In this document: positions 27,181-35,052 of the stretch, piece after piece | Numbering within the stretch: the first letter of the stretch is position 1 | Layout of the letters: each line of letters begins with the position of its first letter | NCBI RefSeq assembly: GCF_001428565.1 | Contig: NZ_LMIA01000012.1 | Span: 361,099 to 425,098 of the forward strand | Origin: Nocardioides sp. Root190 | Lineage (GTDB): Bacteria > Actinomycetota > Actinomycetes > Propionibacteriales > Nocardioidaceae | Reading direction: 5' to 3' | Length of the DNA: 64,000 bases | The notes under the pieces: model-generated | What the model was told of the DNA's origin: nothing | The model's input: only the letters and a program-made list of their open reading frames with translations | The model's database searches: none | Position numbers and translations under genes: made by a program

Positions 27181-27852
27181 TCAGGAGGGGGTGTCCGGGC
27201 TGGCCCCGGCGGCGTCCGGCCCGCCCTGCGCGTCCAGCGCGAGCGCCTGTCGTCGCACCTTCAGGACCCGGAAGATGACCGTGTAGGTGCTGGCCACGGC
27301 AAGTGTCCAGAGGGTGAGGTACATCAGGATCGGCAGGTCGAAGATCGCCGCGAGGCCGGTCATCACCAGGATCGACACGAGCCGGTCGGACCGCTCGGCG
27401 ATGCCACCCTTGGCATCCATGCCCAGGGACTCCGCGCGCGCGCGGGCGTAGGAGGTGATCGACCCCATCACCAGGCACCACAGGGTGACGCAGAGGTAGA
27501 GGTAGCTGTCGCCCTGGTCCTTGCCGGTGCCGGCGAAGTAGAGCGCGAGGCCGCCGAAGATCGCACCGTCGCCGACGCGGTCGAGCGTGGAGTCCCAGAA
27601 CGCGCCGAATTTCGAGGTGCGACCCATCTCCCGGGCCATCCGGCCGTCGATGATGTCGCTGAACACGAAGGCGGTGATGACGAGCACGCCGATCAGCAGC
27701 TCGCCCTGCGGGAAGAAGACCAGCGCTCCGGCGCTGACCCCGATGGTGCCGACGAGCGTCACCGTGTCCGGGCTGATGCCCAACCTGATGAACAACCGAA
27801 CGAAGGGGTGCAGCACCGTGCCACCCCAGAACTCCTTGAAGCGCTCCAACAC
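27181..27852 (-). CDS. pgsA: CDP-alcohol phosphatidyltransferase (phosphatidylinositol phosphate synthase-like)
   Basis: Membrane enzyme of about 223 residues that joins a CDP-diacylglycerol to an alcohol phosphate. The family motif D-x2-D-G-x2-A-R...G-x3-D-x3-D is complete: DIIDGRMAR, then GAFWDSTLD. It begins LERFKEFWGG and resembles actinobacterial phosphatidylinositol phosphate synthases encoded next to a HIT gene. Several helices follow. GTG 27852 lies 10 bases after the HIT stop. In related genomes an acyltransferase and PimA follow here; in this window pdxS follows directly. Confidence 0.87.
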   Translation of the reverse strand: MLERFKEFWGGTVLHPFVRLFIRLGISPDTVTLVGTIGVSAGALVFFPQGELLIGVLVITAFVFSDIIDGRMAREMGRTSKFGAFWDSTLDRVGDGAIFGGLALYFAGTGKDQGDSYLYLCVTLWCLVMGSITSYARARAESLGMDAKGGIAERSDRLVSILVMTGLAAIFDLPILMYLTLWTLAVASTYTVIFRVLKVRRQALALDAQGGPDAAGASPDTPS

Positions 27853-27862
27853 GGCCAAGAAC

Positions 27863-28411
27863 CTACTGGACGCGAGCCCCGGGCCACGCCTCGGCGAGCA
27901 GGTCACGGGTGTCGCCCAGCAGCTGCGGGAGCGTCTTGGTGCCCCCGATCACGGTCATGAAGTTCGAGTCGCCGGACCAGCGCGGGACGACGTGCTGGTG
28001 CAGGTGGCCGGACAGGGAACCGCCCGCGGCTCCCCCGAGGTTGAGCCCGACGTTGAAGGCGTGCGGCTGCGAGACCTGTCGGATGGCGCGCAACGCCGAC
28101 TTCGTCAGCGCCGTCACCTCGAGGGTCTCGTCGTCGTCGAGATCGGTGTAGTCCGCGACGTGGCGGTAGGGCAGCACCATCAGGTGGCCGGGGTTGTAGG
28201 GGTAGAGGTTGAGGACGACGTACGCCGTCTCCCCTCGTACGACGACCAGGTCGTCGTCACTGGACGTCACCGCCTCCCGGGTGATCCGGCAGAACGGGCA
28301 GGCCGGGCGCGGGGCTGCGTGGGCCGGCGGGTCGTCGGCGGTCTCCTCGCCACGCACGTAGGACATCCGGTGCGGCGTCCAGAGACGCTCCAGGCCGTCG
28401 GGGTCGCTCAC
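27863..28411 (-). CDS. HIT-family nucleotide hydrolase/phosphorylase (Ap4A-type)
   Basis: The 182-residue protein carries the catalytic triad HLHQHVVPRW near residue 140 and an N-terminal zinc-like CPFC. The LYPYNPGHLMVLPYRHV block is typical of the actinobacterial group related to diadenosine tetraphosphate phosphorylases. It follows the TetR gene with a GTGA overlap and precedes pgsA, in conserved order after thrS. Confidence 0.9.
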   Translation of the reverse strand: MSDPDGLERLWTPHRMSYVRGEETADDPPAHAAPRPACPFCRITREAVTSSDDDLVVVRGETAYVVLNLYPYNPGHLMVLPYRHVADYTDLDDDETLEVTALTKSALRAIRQVSQPHAFNVGLNLGGAAGGSLSGHLHQHVVPRWSGDSNFMTVIGGTKTLPQLLGDTRDLLAEAWPGARVQ

Positions 28412-29139
28412 TCCGGGCCCTCCTCGGACGTGGTGAGCGCCTGGAGCAGCTCAACGATCGGGAGGTCCGGGAGGTTGAGGCCCCGACTGAGCGCCATGCC
28501 GTTGATCTGCATCCAGATCGAGTCGGAGAGGATCCCGATGAACGCCTCGGTCGACGGGGCCCGGTCCGCACGCCCGAGCCAGCGCCGCACCGCGGCGAAC
28601 ACGGCGCCGATCAGCCCGAAGACCCACGGGTCAAGGCCCGCACGGTCGTCCTCGGACAGGTCGGCCGCGAGCGCGTCGACAACGACGGTCATGATGCCCT
28701 CGATGCCCTCGGCCACCTGCTCGACGGCCTCGCCGAGCGGGCTCGGCCCCCACCCGGACAGGTCGCGCTCGGCGAACCAGTAGAGCGAGGGGTGGGACTC
28801 CGACCACCGCACGAAGCTGCCCACGATGCTGTGGACGATCTCGTCCGGGGTGCCGTCGAAGGACAGCGCCGGCAGCAGCGCGCCGCCGACCGTCTCGCAG
28901 ATCTGGCGCTGCACGGCGCGGTCGAGGTCGGCGCGGTCCTCGAAGTGGCGGTAGATCACGGTGCGGCTCATGCTCGCCTCGTCCGCGACGTCCTGGACCT
29001 GGAACTCGTCGCCGGGAGCCTGGCGCTCGAGCACCGCGATCGCGGCGTCGATGATGACCTGCCGGCGGACCTGGTTGTGCTCCTGCCAGCGTCGGCGGCG
29101 ACCGTCGAGGGGCTCCTCCCCGCTGCCCTCAGCGCTCAT
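28408..29139 (-). CDS. TetR-family transcriptional regulator
   Basis: About 243 residues. The N-terminal helix-turn-helix is clear: QVIIDAAIAVLERQ, VQDVADEASMSRTVIYRHFEDRADL. The C-terminal ligand domain is of the kind with WSESHPSLYWF. ATG 29139 has AGAGGG at good distance. It is embedded between a lipoprotein gene and the HIT gene on the same strand, overlapping the latter by GTGA; TetR genes are not usual in this conserved block. The regulated genes are not evident. Confidence 0.88.
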   Translation of the reverse strand: MSAEGSGEEPLDGRRRRWQEHNQVRRQVIIDAAIAVLERQAPGDEFQVQDVADEASMSRTVIYRHFEDRADLDRAVQRQICETVGGALLPALSFDGTPDEIVHSIVGSFVRWSESHPSLYWFAERDLSGWGPSPLGEAVEQVAEGIEGIMTVVVDALAADLSEDDRAGLDPWVFGLIGAVFAAVRRWLGRADRAPSTEAFIGILSDSIWMQINGMALSRGLNLPDLPIVELLQALTTSEEGPE

Positions 29140-29151
29140 TGGCAAACCCTC

Positions 29152-30138
29152 TCACGTCAACCGGTGGAACCACTGGCCGAGGTCGGCGGCGATCCCGGGG
29201 CAGGTGATGTTCTGGTCGCGCCGCTGCTCGACCCACTGCCCCATCACGGCCGTACCGCCCTGGATCGACCAGTCCGGACCGCACCGGTTGAGGGCCTCGG
29301 CACGTGAGGTCTGACCGGCCGCACGCCACTCCGGGATGCCACCGAGGTCGAGGTCGCCGACCACCCGGGCGTAGAGGCTGGGCGTGGAGTAGACGCCGAT
29401 GCGGAAGCCGGCGTCGACGTACCCACGGGCCACCCCCTCGATGACCGCGGCGTTCGCCTTCAGGTTGCTGCTCCACTCGAAGACGGGGACCGGCTCGACA
29501 TCGATCCAGATGATCGGGCTGAGCAGGCCGACCTCCCCCATCGTGCCGATGTTGAAGCGGGCCTGCTGGTAGCCGACGTTCTTGAGCTGCCCGGTCGTCG
29601 TCGACGCGTCGTGCGGACCGTCGGCGCCGTACTTCTCCAGCGTCTTCTTGCTCGGGTAGCTCGAGACGGCGTAGACGGAGACGAGCACGTCGTTCTCGCG
29701 CGCCCACTGGACCTGGTCCTCCAGGCAGGGGTTGAACGTGAAGCCGGGGCCGTTGGTGAGCCCGAGCACGACGTACTCGGCCTCGGGCAGGGGCATCGGC
29801 ATGGCCAGCCCCTGCTTCTCGGGGATCCCCATGCCCTTGGGGCACTGCGGCCAGCTCACGTCGCCGCCGAGCACCTCGCCGTCACGCGGCGCGATGTTGC
29901 CGGTGGGCTGGGTGCCCTCGCGAGCGAGGTCCTCGGCCGCCTCGGCCAGGTCGCTCGCGTCGGCACCCGGATCGCCGGCGTCACCGCCCGGCTTGCCGTC
30001 CGCGCCGTCCGAGGGCGTCGCCGTGCTCGGAGCAGGCGGACGCGGCGGCGCGCCCGCCGAGGGGTCGGAGCCGCTGCACGCCGCGAGGGCAGGCAGCAGC
30101 GCCGCAAGGAGTACGACGCCCGCTGCCCGCCTCTTCAC
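29152..30138 (-). CDS. Lipoprotein with glycoside hydrolase 25-like domain
   Basis: About 328 residues. It begins with a lipoprotein signal (AAGVVLLAALLPALAACSG; lipobox LAAC). A Pro/Ala/Asp-rich linker of about 80 residues leads to a domain resembling GH25/DUF1906 proteins: GGDVSWPQCP, YVVLGLTNGPGF, PIIWIDVEPVP and RIGVYSTP. A lysozyme-like barrel on the outside of the membrane is likely, but not all catalytic acids can be verified. GTG 30138 lies 4 bases after the thrS stop, so it may share its transcript. Confidence 0.78.
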   Translation of the reverse strand: MKRRAAGVVLLAALLPALAACSGSDPSAGAPPRPPAPSTATPSDGADGKPGGDAGDPGADASDLAEAAEDLAREGTQPTGNIAPRDGEVLGGDVSWPQCPKGMGIPEKQGLAMPMPLPEAEYVVLGLTNGPGFTFNPCLEDQVQWARENDVLVSVYAVSSYPSKKTLEKYGADGPHDASTTTGQLKNVGYQQARFNIGTMGEVGLLSPIIWIDVEPVPVFEWSSNLKANAAVIEGVARGYVDAGFRIGVYSTPSLYARVVGDLDLGGIPEWRAAGQTSRAEALNRCGPDWSIQGGTAVMGQWVEQRRDQNITCPGIAADLGQWFHRLT

Positions 30139-30142
30139 GTCG

Positions 30143-32125
30143 TCAGACCTGCTGACGCGAGGCCACGGCGGCGACCACACGCTCGATCGCCTCGGCGATC
30201 GGGACGCCGTTGTCCTGGCGGCCGTCGCGGTAGCGGAAGCTGACCGCGCCCTTCTCGACGTCCTCGCCGCCGGCGATCAGCATGAAGGGGATCTTCTGCA
30301 GCTGGGCGTTGCGGATCTTCTTCTGGAACCGGTCGTCCGACTCGTCGACCTCCACCCGGATGCCGCGCGCCTTCAGCTGCGCTGCGACGTCGTACATGTA
30401 GTCGGTGAAGGTCTCGGCGACCGGGATCCCGACGACCTGGACCGGAGCGAGCCACGGGGGGAACGCGCCGGCATAGTGCTCGACGAGGACCCCGAGGAAC
30501 CGCTCGATCGAGCCGAACTTCGCGGAGTGGATCATCACCGGCTGCTGCTTGGTGCCGTCGGAGGAGGTGTACTCGAGGCCGAAGCGGGCCGGCTGGTTGA
30601 AGTCGTACTGCACCGTGCCCATCTGCCAGGTGCGACCGATCGCGTCCTTGGCCTGGACCGAGATCTTGGGGCCGTAGAACGCGGCGCCACCGGGGTCGGG
30701 GACGAGGTCCAGGCCGGTCTCGGCTGCGACGTCCTCGAGCACCTTGGTGGCGGTGGCCCAGTCCTCCTCGCTGCCGACGAACTTGTCCGGCTTGGCGTCG
30801 TCGCGGGTGGACAGCTCGAGGTAGAAGTCGTCGAGCCCGAAGTCGCGCAGCACACCGAGCATGAAGTTCAGCAGGTGCTTGACCTCGGCCGGTGCCTGGT
30901 CGGGGGTGCAGTAGGAGTGCGAGTCGTCCTGGGCGAAGCCGCGCACCCGGGTGAGGCCGTGGATGACGCCGGACTTCTCGTAGCGGTAGACGCTGCCGAA
31001 CTCGAACAACCGCAGCGGGAGCTCACGGTAGGAGCGCCCCCTGCTGCTGAAGATCAGGTTGTGCATCGGGCAGTTCATGGCCTTGAGCTGGTAGTTCGTG
31101 CCCTCGAACTCCATCGGCGGGAACATCGTGTCGGCGTAGTACGGCAGGTGGCCGGAGGTGTGGAACAGGCCGTCCTTGCTGATGTGCGGCGTGCCGACGT
31201 ACGAGAAGCCCTCCTCGATGTGGCGGAGGCGGACGTAGTCCTCCATCTCGCGCTTGAGCACGCCACCCTTGGGATGGAACACCGGCAGGCCGGAACCGAT
31301 CTCGTCGGGGAAGCTGAACAGGTCGAGCTCCCGGCCGAGCTTGCGGTGGTCGCGACGCTCGGCCTCCTCGAGGCGGTGCAGGTGCTCCTCGAGCGCCTCC
31401 TTGGTCGGCCACGCCGTGCCGTAGACCCGTTGGAGCTGCTTGTTCTTCTCGTCGCCGCGCCAGTACGCCGCGGCGCTGCGCATCAGCTTGAACGCGGGGA
31501 TCCGCTTGGTGGTCGGCAGGTGGGGGCCACGGCAGAGGTCCTTCCACGCGACCTCGTTGTTGCGGTTGAGGTTGTCGTAGATGGTGAGCTCGCCCGCACC
31601 GACCTCGGCGCTGGCACCCTCGGCGGCGTCGGCGGCCGAGCCCTTGAGTCCGATCAGCTCGACCTTGTAGGGCTCGTCGGCGAGCTCGACCAGCGCGTCC
31701 TCGTCGGTGGTGATCCGGCGCGAGAAGCGCTGGTTCTCCTTGATGATCTTGCGCATCGCGGTCTCGAGCTTGACCAGGTCCTCGGGCACGAACGGCACCG
31801 GGACGTCGAAGTCGTAGTAGAAGCCGTTCTCGATCGGCGGACCGATCCCGAGCTTGGCCTCCGGGAAGAGTTGCTGGACCGCCTGCGCGAGCACGTGGGC
31901 GGTCGAGTGGCGCAGGATGTCCAGGCCGTCGGGGCTGTCGATGGCGACCCCTTCGACCTCGTCGCCGTCGGCGAGCTCGTAGGACAGGTCCTTCAGCTGG
32001 CCACCGACCCGGGCGGCGATGACGTCCGCGTCGTCCCTGAACAGCTCCCAGGCCTTCGTGCCCTCGGTGACCGTCGACTCCTGACGCGCATCAGGGATGA
32101 GTACGACGACCTTGATGTCGGACAC
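30143..32125 (-). CDS. thrS: Threonine-tRNA ligase
   Basis: Class II synthetase of 660 residues. It has an N-terminal TGS-type domain, the second additional (editing) domain with HSTAHVLAQAVQQLFPEAKLG, the catalytic core with motif 2 (YRYEKSGVIHGLTRVRGFAQDD) and zinc ligands (MNCPMHN), and the anticodon-binding domain at the end (PVQVVGIPVAETFTDY). ATG 32125 is preceded by GGAGCC. The leader holds an 18-bp palindrome. Start of the conserved thrS-HIT-pgsA block. Confidence 0.97.
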   Translation of the reverse strand: MSDIKVVVLIPDARQESTVTEGTKAWELFRDDADVIAARVGGQLKDLSYELADGDEVEGVAIDSPDGLDILRHSTAHVLAQAVQQLFPEAKLGIGPPIENGFYYDFDVPVPFVPEDLVKLETAMRKIIKENQRFSRRITTDEDALVELADEPYKVELIGLKGSAADAAEGASAEVGAGELTIYDNLNRNNEVAWKDLCRGPHLPTTKRIPAFKLMRSAAAYWRGDEKNKQLQRVYGTAWPTKEALEEHLHRLEEAERRDHRKLGRELDLFSFPDEIGSGLPVFHPKGGVLKREMEDYVRLRHIEEGFSYVGTPHISKDGLFHTSGHLPYYADTMFPPMEFEGTNYQLKAMNCPMHNLIFSSRGRSYRELPLRLFEFGSVYRYEKSGVIHGLTRVRGFAQDDSHSYCTPDQAPAEVKHLLNFMLGVLRDFGLDDFYLELSTRDDAKPDKFVGSEEDWATATKVLEDVAAETGLDLVPDPGGAAFYGPKISVQAKDAIGRTWQMGTVQYDFNQPARFGLEYTSSDGTKQQPVMIHSAKFGSIERFLGVLVEHYAGAFPPWLAPVQVVGIPVAETFTDYMYDVAAQLKARGIRVEVDESDDRFQKKIRNAQLQKIPFMLIAGGEDVEKGAVSFRYRDGRQDNGVPIAEAIERVVAAVASRQQV

Positions 32126-32150
32126 GGAGGGGCTCCTTCACGAGACGGCT

Positions 32151-32168
32151 GTGCCCGGTCCCGGGCAC
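32151..32168 (-). repeat. Palindrome in the thrS leader
   Basis: GTGCCCGG-TC-CCGGGCAC, 26 bases before the thrS start codon on the minus strand. It may be an operator or an mRNA hairpin; it is not a recognisable T-box. Confidence 0.4.
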
Positions 32169-32321
32169 GACGCCGATCGTATCGGCCAGCCGGACCCACC
32201 ACCCAGCCGATTCCCCCACCGGCGAGGAGCGCACCCGCCTTCCCAGGACCCCGGACAGATTTTACCAAGGGCTCAGCGAAAACACCGGCGCAAGAGGCGG
32301 AGCATCCTTACGCTCCTCGCG

Positions 32322-32702
32322 ATGGGTACTCCGCGTCGAGCGATGTTCGCGTCGCTCCTCGCGGGCGGCGCGGTCGTGGCGACCGGTCAGGCGGCCGATG
32401 CGGCGTCCTCCGAGACCCGCCACCTGCTCGTCGCCGAGCTCCGCAGCGGCGATCTGGTGGTCGGCACCGGCGGCACGGTCGTCCGCATCCACTCGGTGAG
32501 CAGGTCGAGCGGCCGGTACGCCGTGCGCGCGTTCAGCCCGTTCGACACCTCGACGTACCTGCTCAAGCCGCGCAGCGGCACCACCTTCTCCGCGGCCCAG
32601 CGCTTCGTGGTGCTGCTCCGCAGGGTTCCGGCCTCCGCGGTCCCGCTGACCGCCCGGCCCGTGGTCGCCCCACCGTCCGTGATCGACGGAGGGCGACCGT
32701 GA
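32322..32702 (+). CDS. Small exported protein, function unknown (possible Tat signal)
   Basis: About 126 residues from ATG 32322. The start TPRRAMFASLLAGGAVVATG is a signal peptide with twin arginines, so Tat export is possible, with cleavage after AADA. The mature part has about 100 residues with repeated GDLVVGTGGTVVRI-like beta strands and no known motif. Its stop overlaps the next gene (GTGA), so the two are coupled. I do not recognise the family. Alone among neighbours, this trio has a phage-like flavour. Confidence 0.6.
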   Translation: MGTPRRAMFASLLAGGAVVATGQAADAASSETRHLLVAELRSGDLVVGTGGTVVRIHSVSRSSGRYAVRAFSPFDTSTYLLKPRSGTTFSAAQRFVVLLRRVPASAVPLTARPVVAPPSVIDGGRP

Positions 32703-33208
32703 CGACGATCCGGTTGCGCCGCGGGACCACCGCCCAGTGGCAGGCCGCCAACCCGGTCCTCCTGCAGGGTGAGCCCGGGGTCGACACGACCACCGGCGCA
32801 CTCCGCATCGGCAACGGCACCTCGAGGTGGCTGAACCTGCCGCAATACCTCGACGCCGAGACGGTCCTCGCCCTCGGCAGCACCACCGAGATCGTGCGGG
32901 TCGAGGACGTCACGAGCCCGACCTTCACGCTCACCCCGGCCACGGCGACGTACTTCAGCCTGAACCTCACGGCGGACGTCAGCCTGGTCGCGGACGGCTT
33001 CGTCGAAGGGCAGTCGGTCACCGTCGAGCTCGTCCAGGACGCGGTCGGCGGACGCGAGGTCGTCCTGCCGACAACCTGGGTGGGAGCAGCGGCGGTCGTG
33101 CTCACGACCACTGCGGACACCCTCGAGCGCCTCGTGGTCTGGCGCGCTGCCGGACGAATGAACGTCCAGCAGGCCAGCGGCGGGCCGTTCGCACTCCCGG
33201 CAGGTTGA
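32699..33208 (+). CDS. Protein with phage tail/major tropism determinant N-terminal-like domain
   Basis: 169 residues. The first 50 (TTIRLRRGTTAQWQAANPVL, then GEPGVDTTTGALRIGNGTSRW) match the Mtd_N-type domain found at the start of phage tail fibres and receptor-binding proteins. The rest is beta-rich (TFTLTPATATYFSLNLTADV) and may trimerise (inference). No signal peptide. GTG 32699 has GGAGG at 6 bases and overlaps the previous stop. It is followed after 11 bases by an esterase, an arrangement reminiscent of a tail fibre with a glycan deacetylase, but no other phage gene is near. Confidence 0.7.
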   Translation: MTTIRLRRGTTAQWQAANPVLLQGEPGVDTTTGALRIGNGTSRWLNLPQYLDAETVLALGSTTEIVRVEDVTSPTFTLTPATATYFSLNLTADVSLVADGFVEGQSVTVELVQDAVGGREVVLPTTWVGAAAVVLTTTADTLERLVVWRAAGRMNVQQASGGPFALPAG

Positions 33209-33219
33209 GGACGGGATCG

Positions 33220-34026
33220 ATGAACGGGTTGATCGACGTGTTCGGCGTGGCCGGACAGTCGAACGCAGCCGGCCGGGGCACCGCATCCGCCGCGCCGATC
33301 ACCGTCGCCGGGCTCGCGCACGAGTTCCGACAACCGGACGTGCTGATCACGCCTGCGCTCGACCCGTTCCACGGCGCCGCCCACGGATCGGCGTGGCCTG
33401 CCTTCCTCGACACCTTCACGGCAGCGTCCGGACGTCCTGCCTGCATCGTCTCGAAGGCGATCGGCGGCTCGGCCCTGCTCCCGGCCGCCAGCGTCACCAA
33501 CGGCCACTGGTCCCCGACCGGCTTGTTGCGCGCGGCCGCCTCCGCGGCGTACTCCTCCGCGCTCACGCACCTCGCCGCGGCAGGGTGGACGCCTGTGTGG
33601 AGAGGCGTGCTGTGGCACCAGGGCGAGAACGACGCCCAGGCACTGCGGAAGCTGCCGACCCTCTCCGCGCAGTACGCCGCCGCGCTGATCGCCCTCGCCG
33701 GCCACTTCGCCACCTCGGTCGGACCGGGCGAGATGTACGTGCTGCGACTGGGTGACCGGCAGGGCTTCGAGGACGGGTACGCCGCCGTCCGCGCCGGCCA
33801 GGACGTGGCCTGCGCCGCCCCTGGGCTGACGATGGCCTACGACGAGTGCGCCCAGTTCCCCGCGCGCGGCTGGATGCGCGACCCGCTCCACTACGCGCAG
33901 GTCGGCCTCAACCACATGGGCGCGGGCGCCGCCCGCAACGTGGCCACCCACCTCGGACTCCTCGCATCGGCCGAGGCGCCGCCGCGCGGGATGACGATCG
34001 CGCGGCGGCTCCGGCAGGCGCTCTGA
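33220..34026 (+). CDS. SGNH/sialate O-acetylesterase-like protein
   Basis: 268 residues, probable carbohydrate esterase. The N-terminal block VFGVAGQSNAAGRG holds the nucleophile serine of SASA/CE6-type esterases; WRGVLWHQGENDA is the characteristic second block and DPLHYAQVGLNHMG carries the catalytic Asp/His. All three are in order. No signal peptide is seen, which fits a phage-type or co-exported protein. ATG 33220 follows GAGGACGGG. Likely removes acetyl groups from a glycan. Confidence 0.85.
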   Translation: MNGLIDVFGVAGQSNAAGRGTASAAPITVAGLAHEFRQPDVLITPALDPFHGAAHGSAWPAFLDTFTAASGRPACIVSKAIGGSALLPAASVTNGHWSPTGLLRAAASAAYSSALTHLAAAGWTPVWRGVLWHQGENDAQALRKLPTLSAQYAAALIALAGHFATSVGPGEMYVLRLGDRQGFEDGYAAVRAGQDVACAAPGLTMAYDECAQFPARGWMRDPLHYAQVGLNHMGAGAARNVATHLGLLASAEAPPRGMTIARRLRQAL

Positions 34027-34048
34027 GCTCGTCGGCCGGTCAGGCCGG

Positions 34049-34779
34049 TCAGGCCGGTCCGGGCAGCTGGTCGACGTACACGCGCCCGATGTCGCCGAGA
34101 TCGCTCTGACAGGCGTCGCCGATGGTCGGCACCACCGGCGCCTTGCCCGACACCTCGCACCCGCGGTAGCCGTTCTCGTACCCGACGCCCGAGCCGACGA
34201 CCTGGAGGTTGAAGTCCTCGCCCTTGACCGGCTTCAAGCGGAAGATGCCGTTGCGGTCGGTGAGCACGTGGACCGCGATCGCGTTGCCGGAGGCGTGGCG
34301 CAGCCGGACCGACGCACCGACGACCGGGGCCGAGGTGACGGCGTCGACGAGCTTGCCCCGGACGTAGGCGGGCAGCGCGTAGATGCGGCCGAGCGAGGTG
34401 CCGTCGACGTAGCGGGTGCCGTAGGTGTAGCTCGGCTGCACCCACTTCGGCGTCTCGCTCGGGTCACCGCCGACGACGCCGCCCTGGACGGTCGCGTTGG
34501 CGACGACCTTCACGTACGACCCGCCGCGCGGCCTCGGACCGGTCCGGGTGACGTAGAACCGCCCCTCGCTGTTGGTCGTGGTGGAGCCGATGAGCGTCCC
34601 GGAGGTCCGGAGCGCAGCTCGATCTTGAGGCCGGCGGCGGGCACGCCGCCGGAGAAGACGCGCCCGCTGATGGGCGCCGGGGCCTTGGCCGCTGCGAGGG
34701 GCGCGGCCGTGCTGGGCTGCGCGAGGAACGGGAGGAGTCCGGCCGCGAGGGCGGCCAGGACGACGAGGAGTCGCTTCAT
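34049..34779 (-). pseudogene. Secreted carboxypeptidase-regulatory-like protein, broken by a frameshift
   Basis: The N-terminal part has a signal peptide (KRLLVVLAALAAGLLPFLA) and an Ig-like start (ISGRVFSGGVPAAGLKIELR). It then runs out of frame near 34605-34620. In the next frame the protein continues sensibly as TSGTLIGSTTTNSEGRFYVT and on through YVRGKLVDAVTSAPVVGASV to the stop at 34049, giving about 240 residues of two Ig-like/Cna-B-like repeats. One lost or gained base in the GGAGGTCCGGAG stretch explains it. Real pseudogene or sequencing error cannot be told apart here. Confidence 0.7.
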
Positions 34780-34825
34780 GTCACTTTTGTACGACGTCAC
34801 CGCCCGCCGCCGCAGGAAAACGACG

Positions 34826-34852
34826 AGAGCCGCACTCGTCGAGTGCGGCTCT
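34826..34852 (-). terminator. Terminator of tRNA-Val(CAC)
   Basis: AGAGCCGCACT, 5-base loop, and its exact complement, followed on the minus strand by CGTCGTTTTCC. It lies 37 bases past the tRNA 3' end. Confidence 0.7.
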
Positions 34853-34888
34853 GCCTGCGGGTCTCGTGCTGCTGTGGAGCTGTCCGGG

Positions 34889-34960
34889 TGGGCGATACTG
34901 GGTTCGAACCAGTGACCTCTTCGGTGTGAACGAAGCGCGCTACCACTGCGCCAATCGCCC
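34889..34960 (-). tRNA. tRNA-Val (anticodon CAC)
   Basis: The minus strand reads GGGCGATTGGCGCAGTGGTA onward, with a 7-bp acceptor stem (GGGCGAT/ATCGCCC), anticodon loop TTCACAC between CTTCG and CGAAG, and T-loop GGTTCGAACC. CCA is not encoded. It is very similar to the plus-strand tRNA-Val(GAC) at 39331. Confidence 0.95.
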
Positions 34961-35052
34961 GGAACGGAACCCGAAGGAACCGCGGTCGGAGACTCTAACG
35001 CATCTCCTGACCGCGGTTCACATCGGGACCTCGCCGCCCGCAGGGGGCGCGC

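Noticed and set aside
32126..32180. T-box riboswitch for thrS
   Set aside because: No specifier stem or TGGN antiterminator motif could be found; only a simple palindrome.
29732..33208. A very long plus-strand open frame (over 1100 codons) across the thrS region
   Set aside because: It lies mostly antisense to thrS and the lipoprotein gene, with Arg/Val/Asp/His-biased sequence typical of high-GC shadow frames. Only its last part (from 32699) is a real gene.
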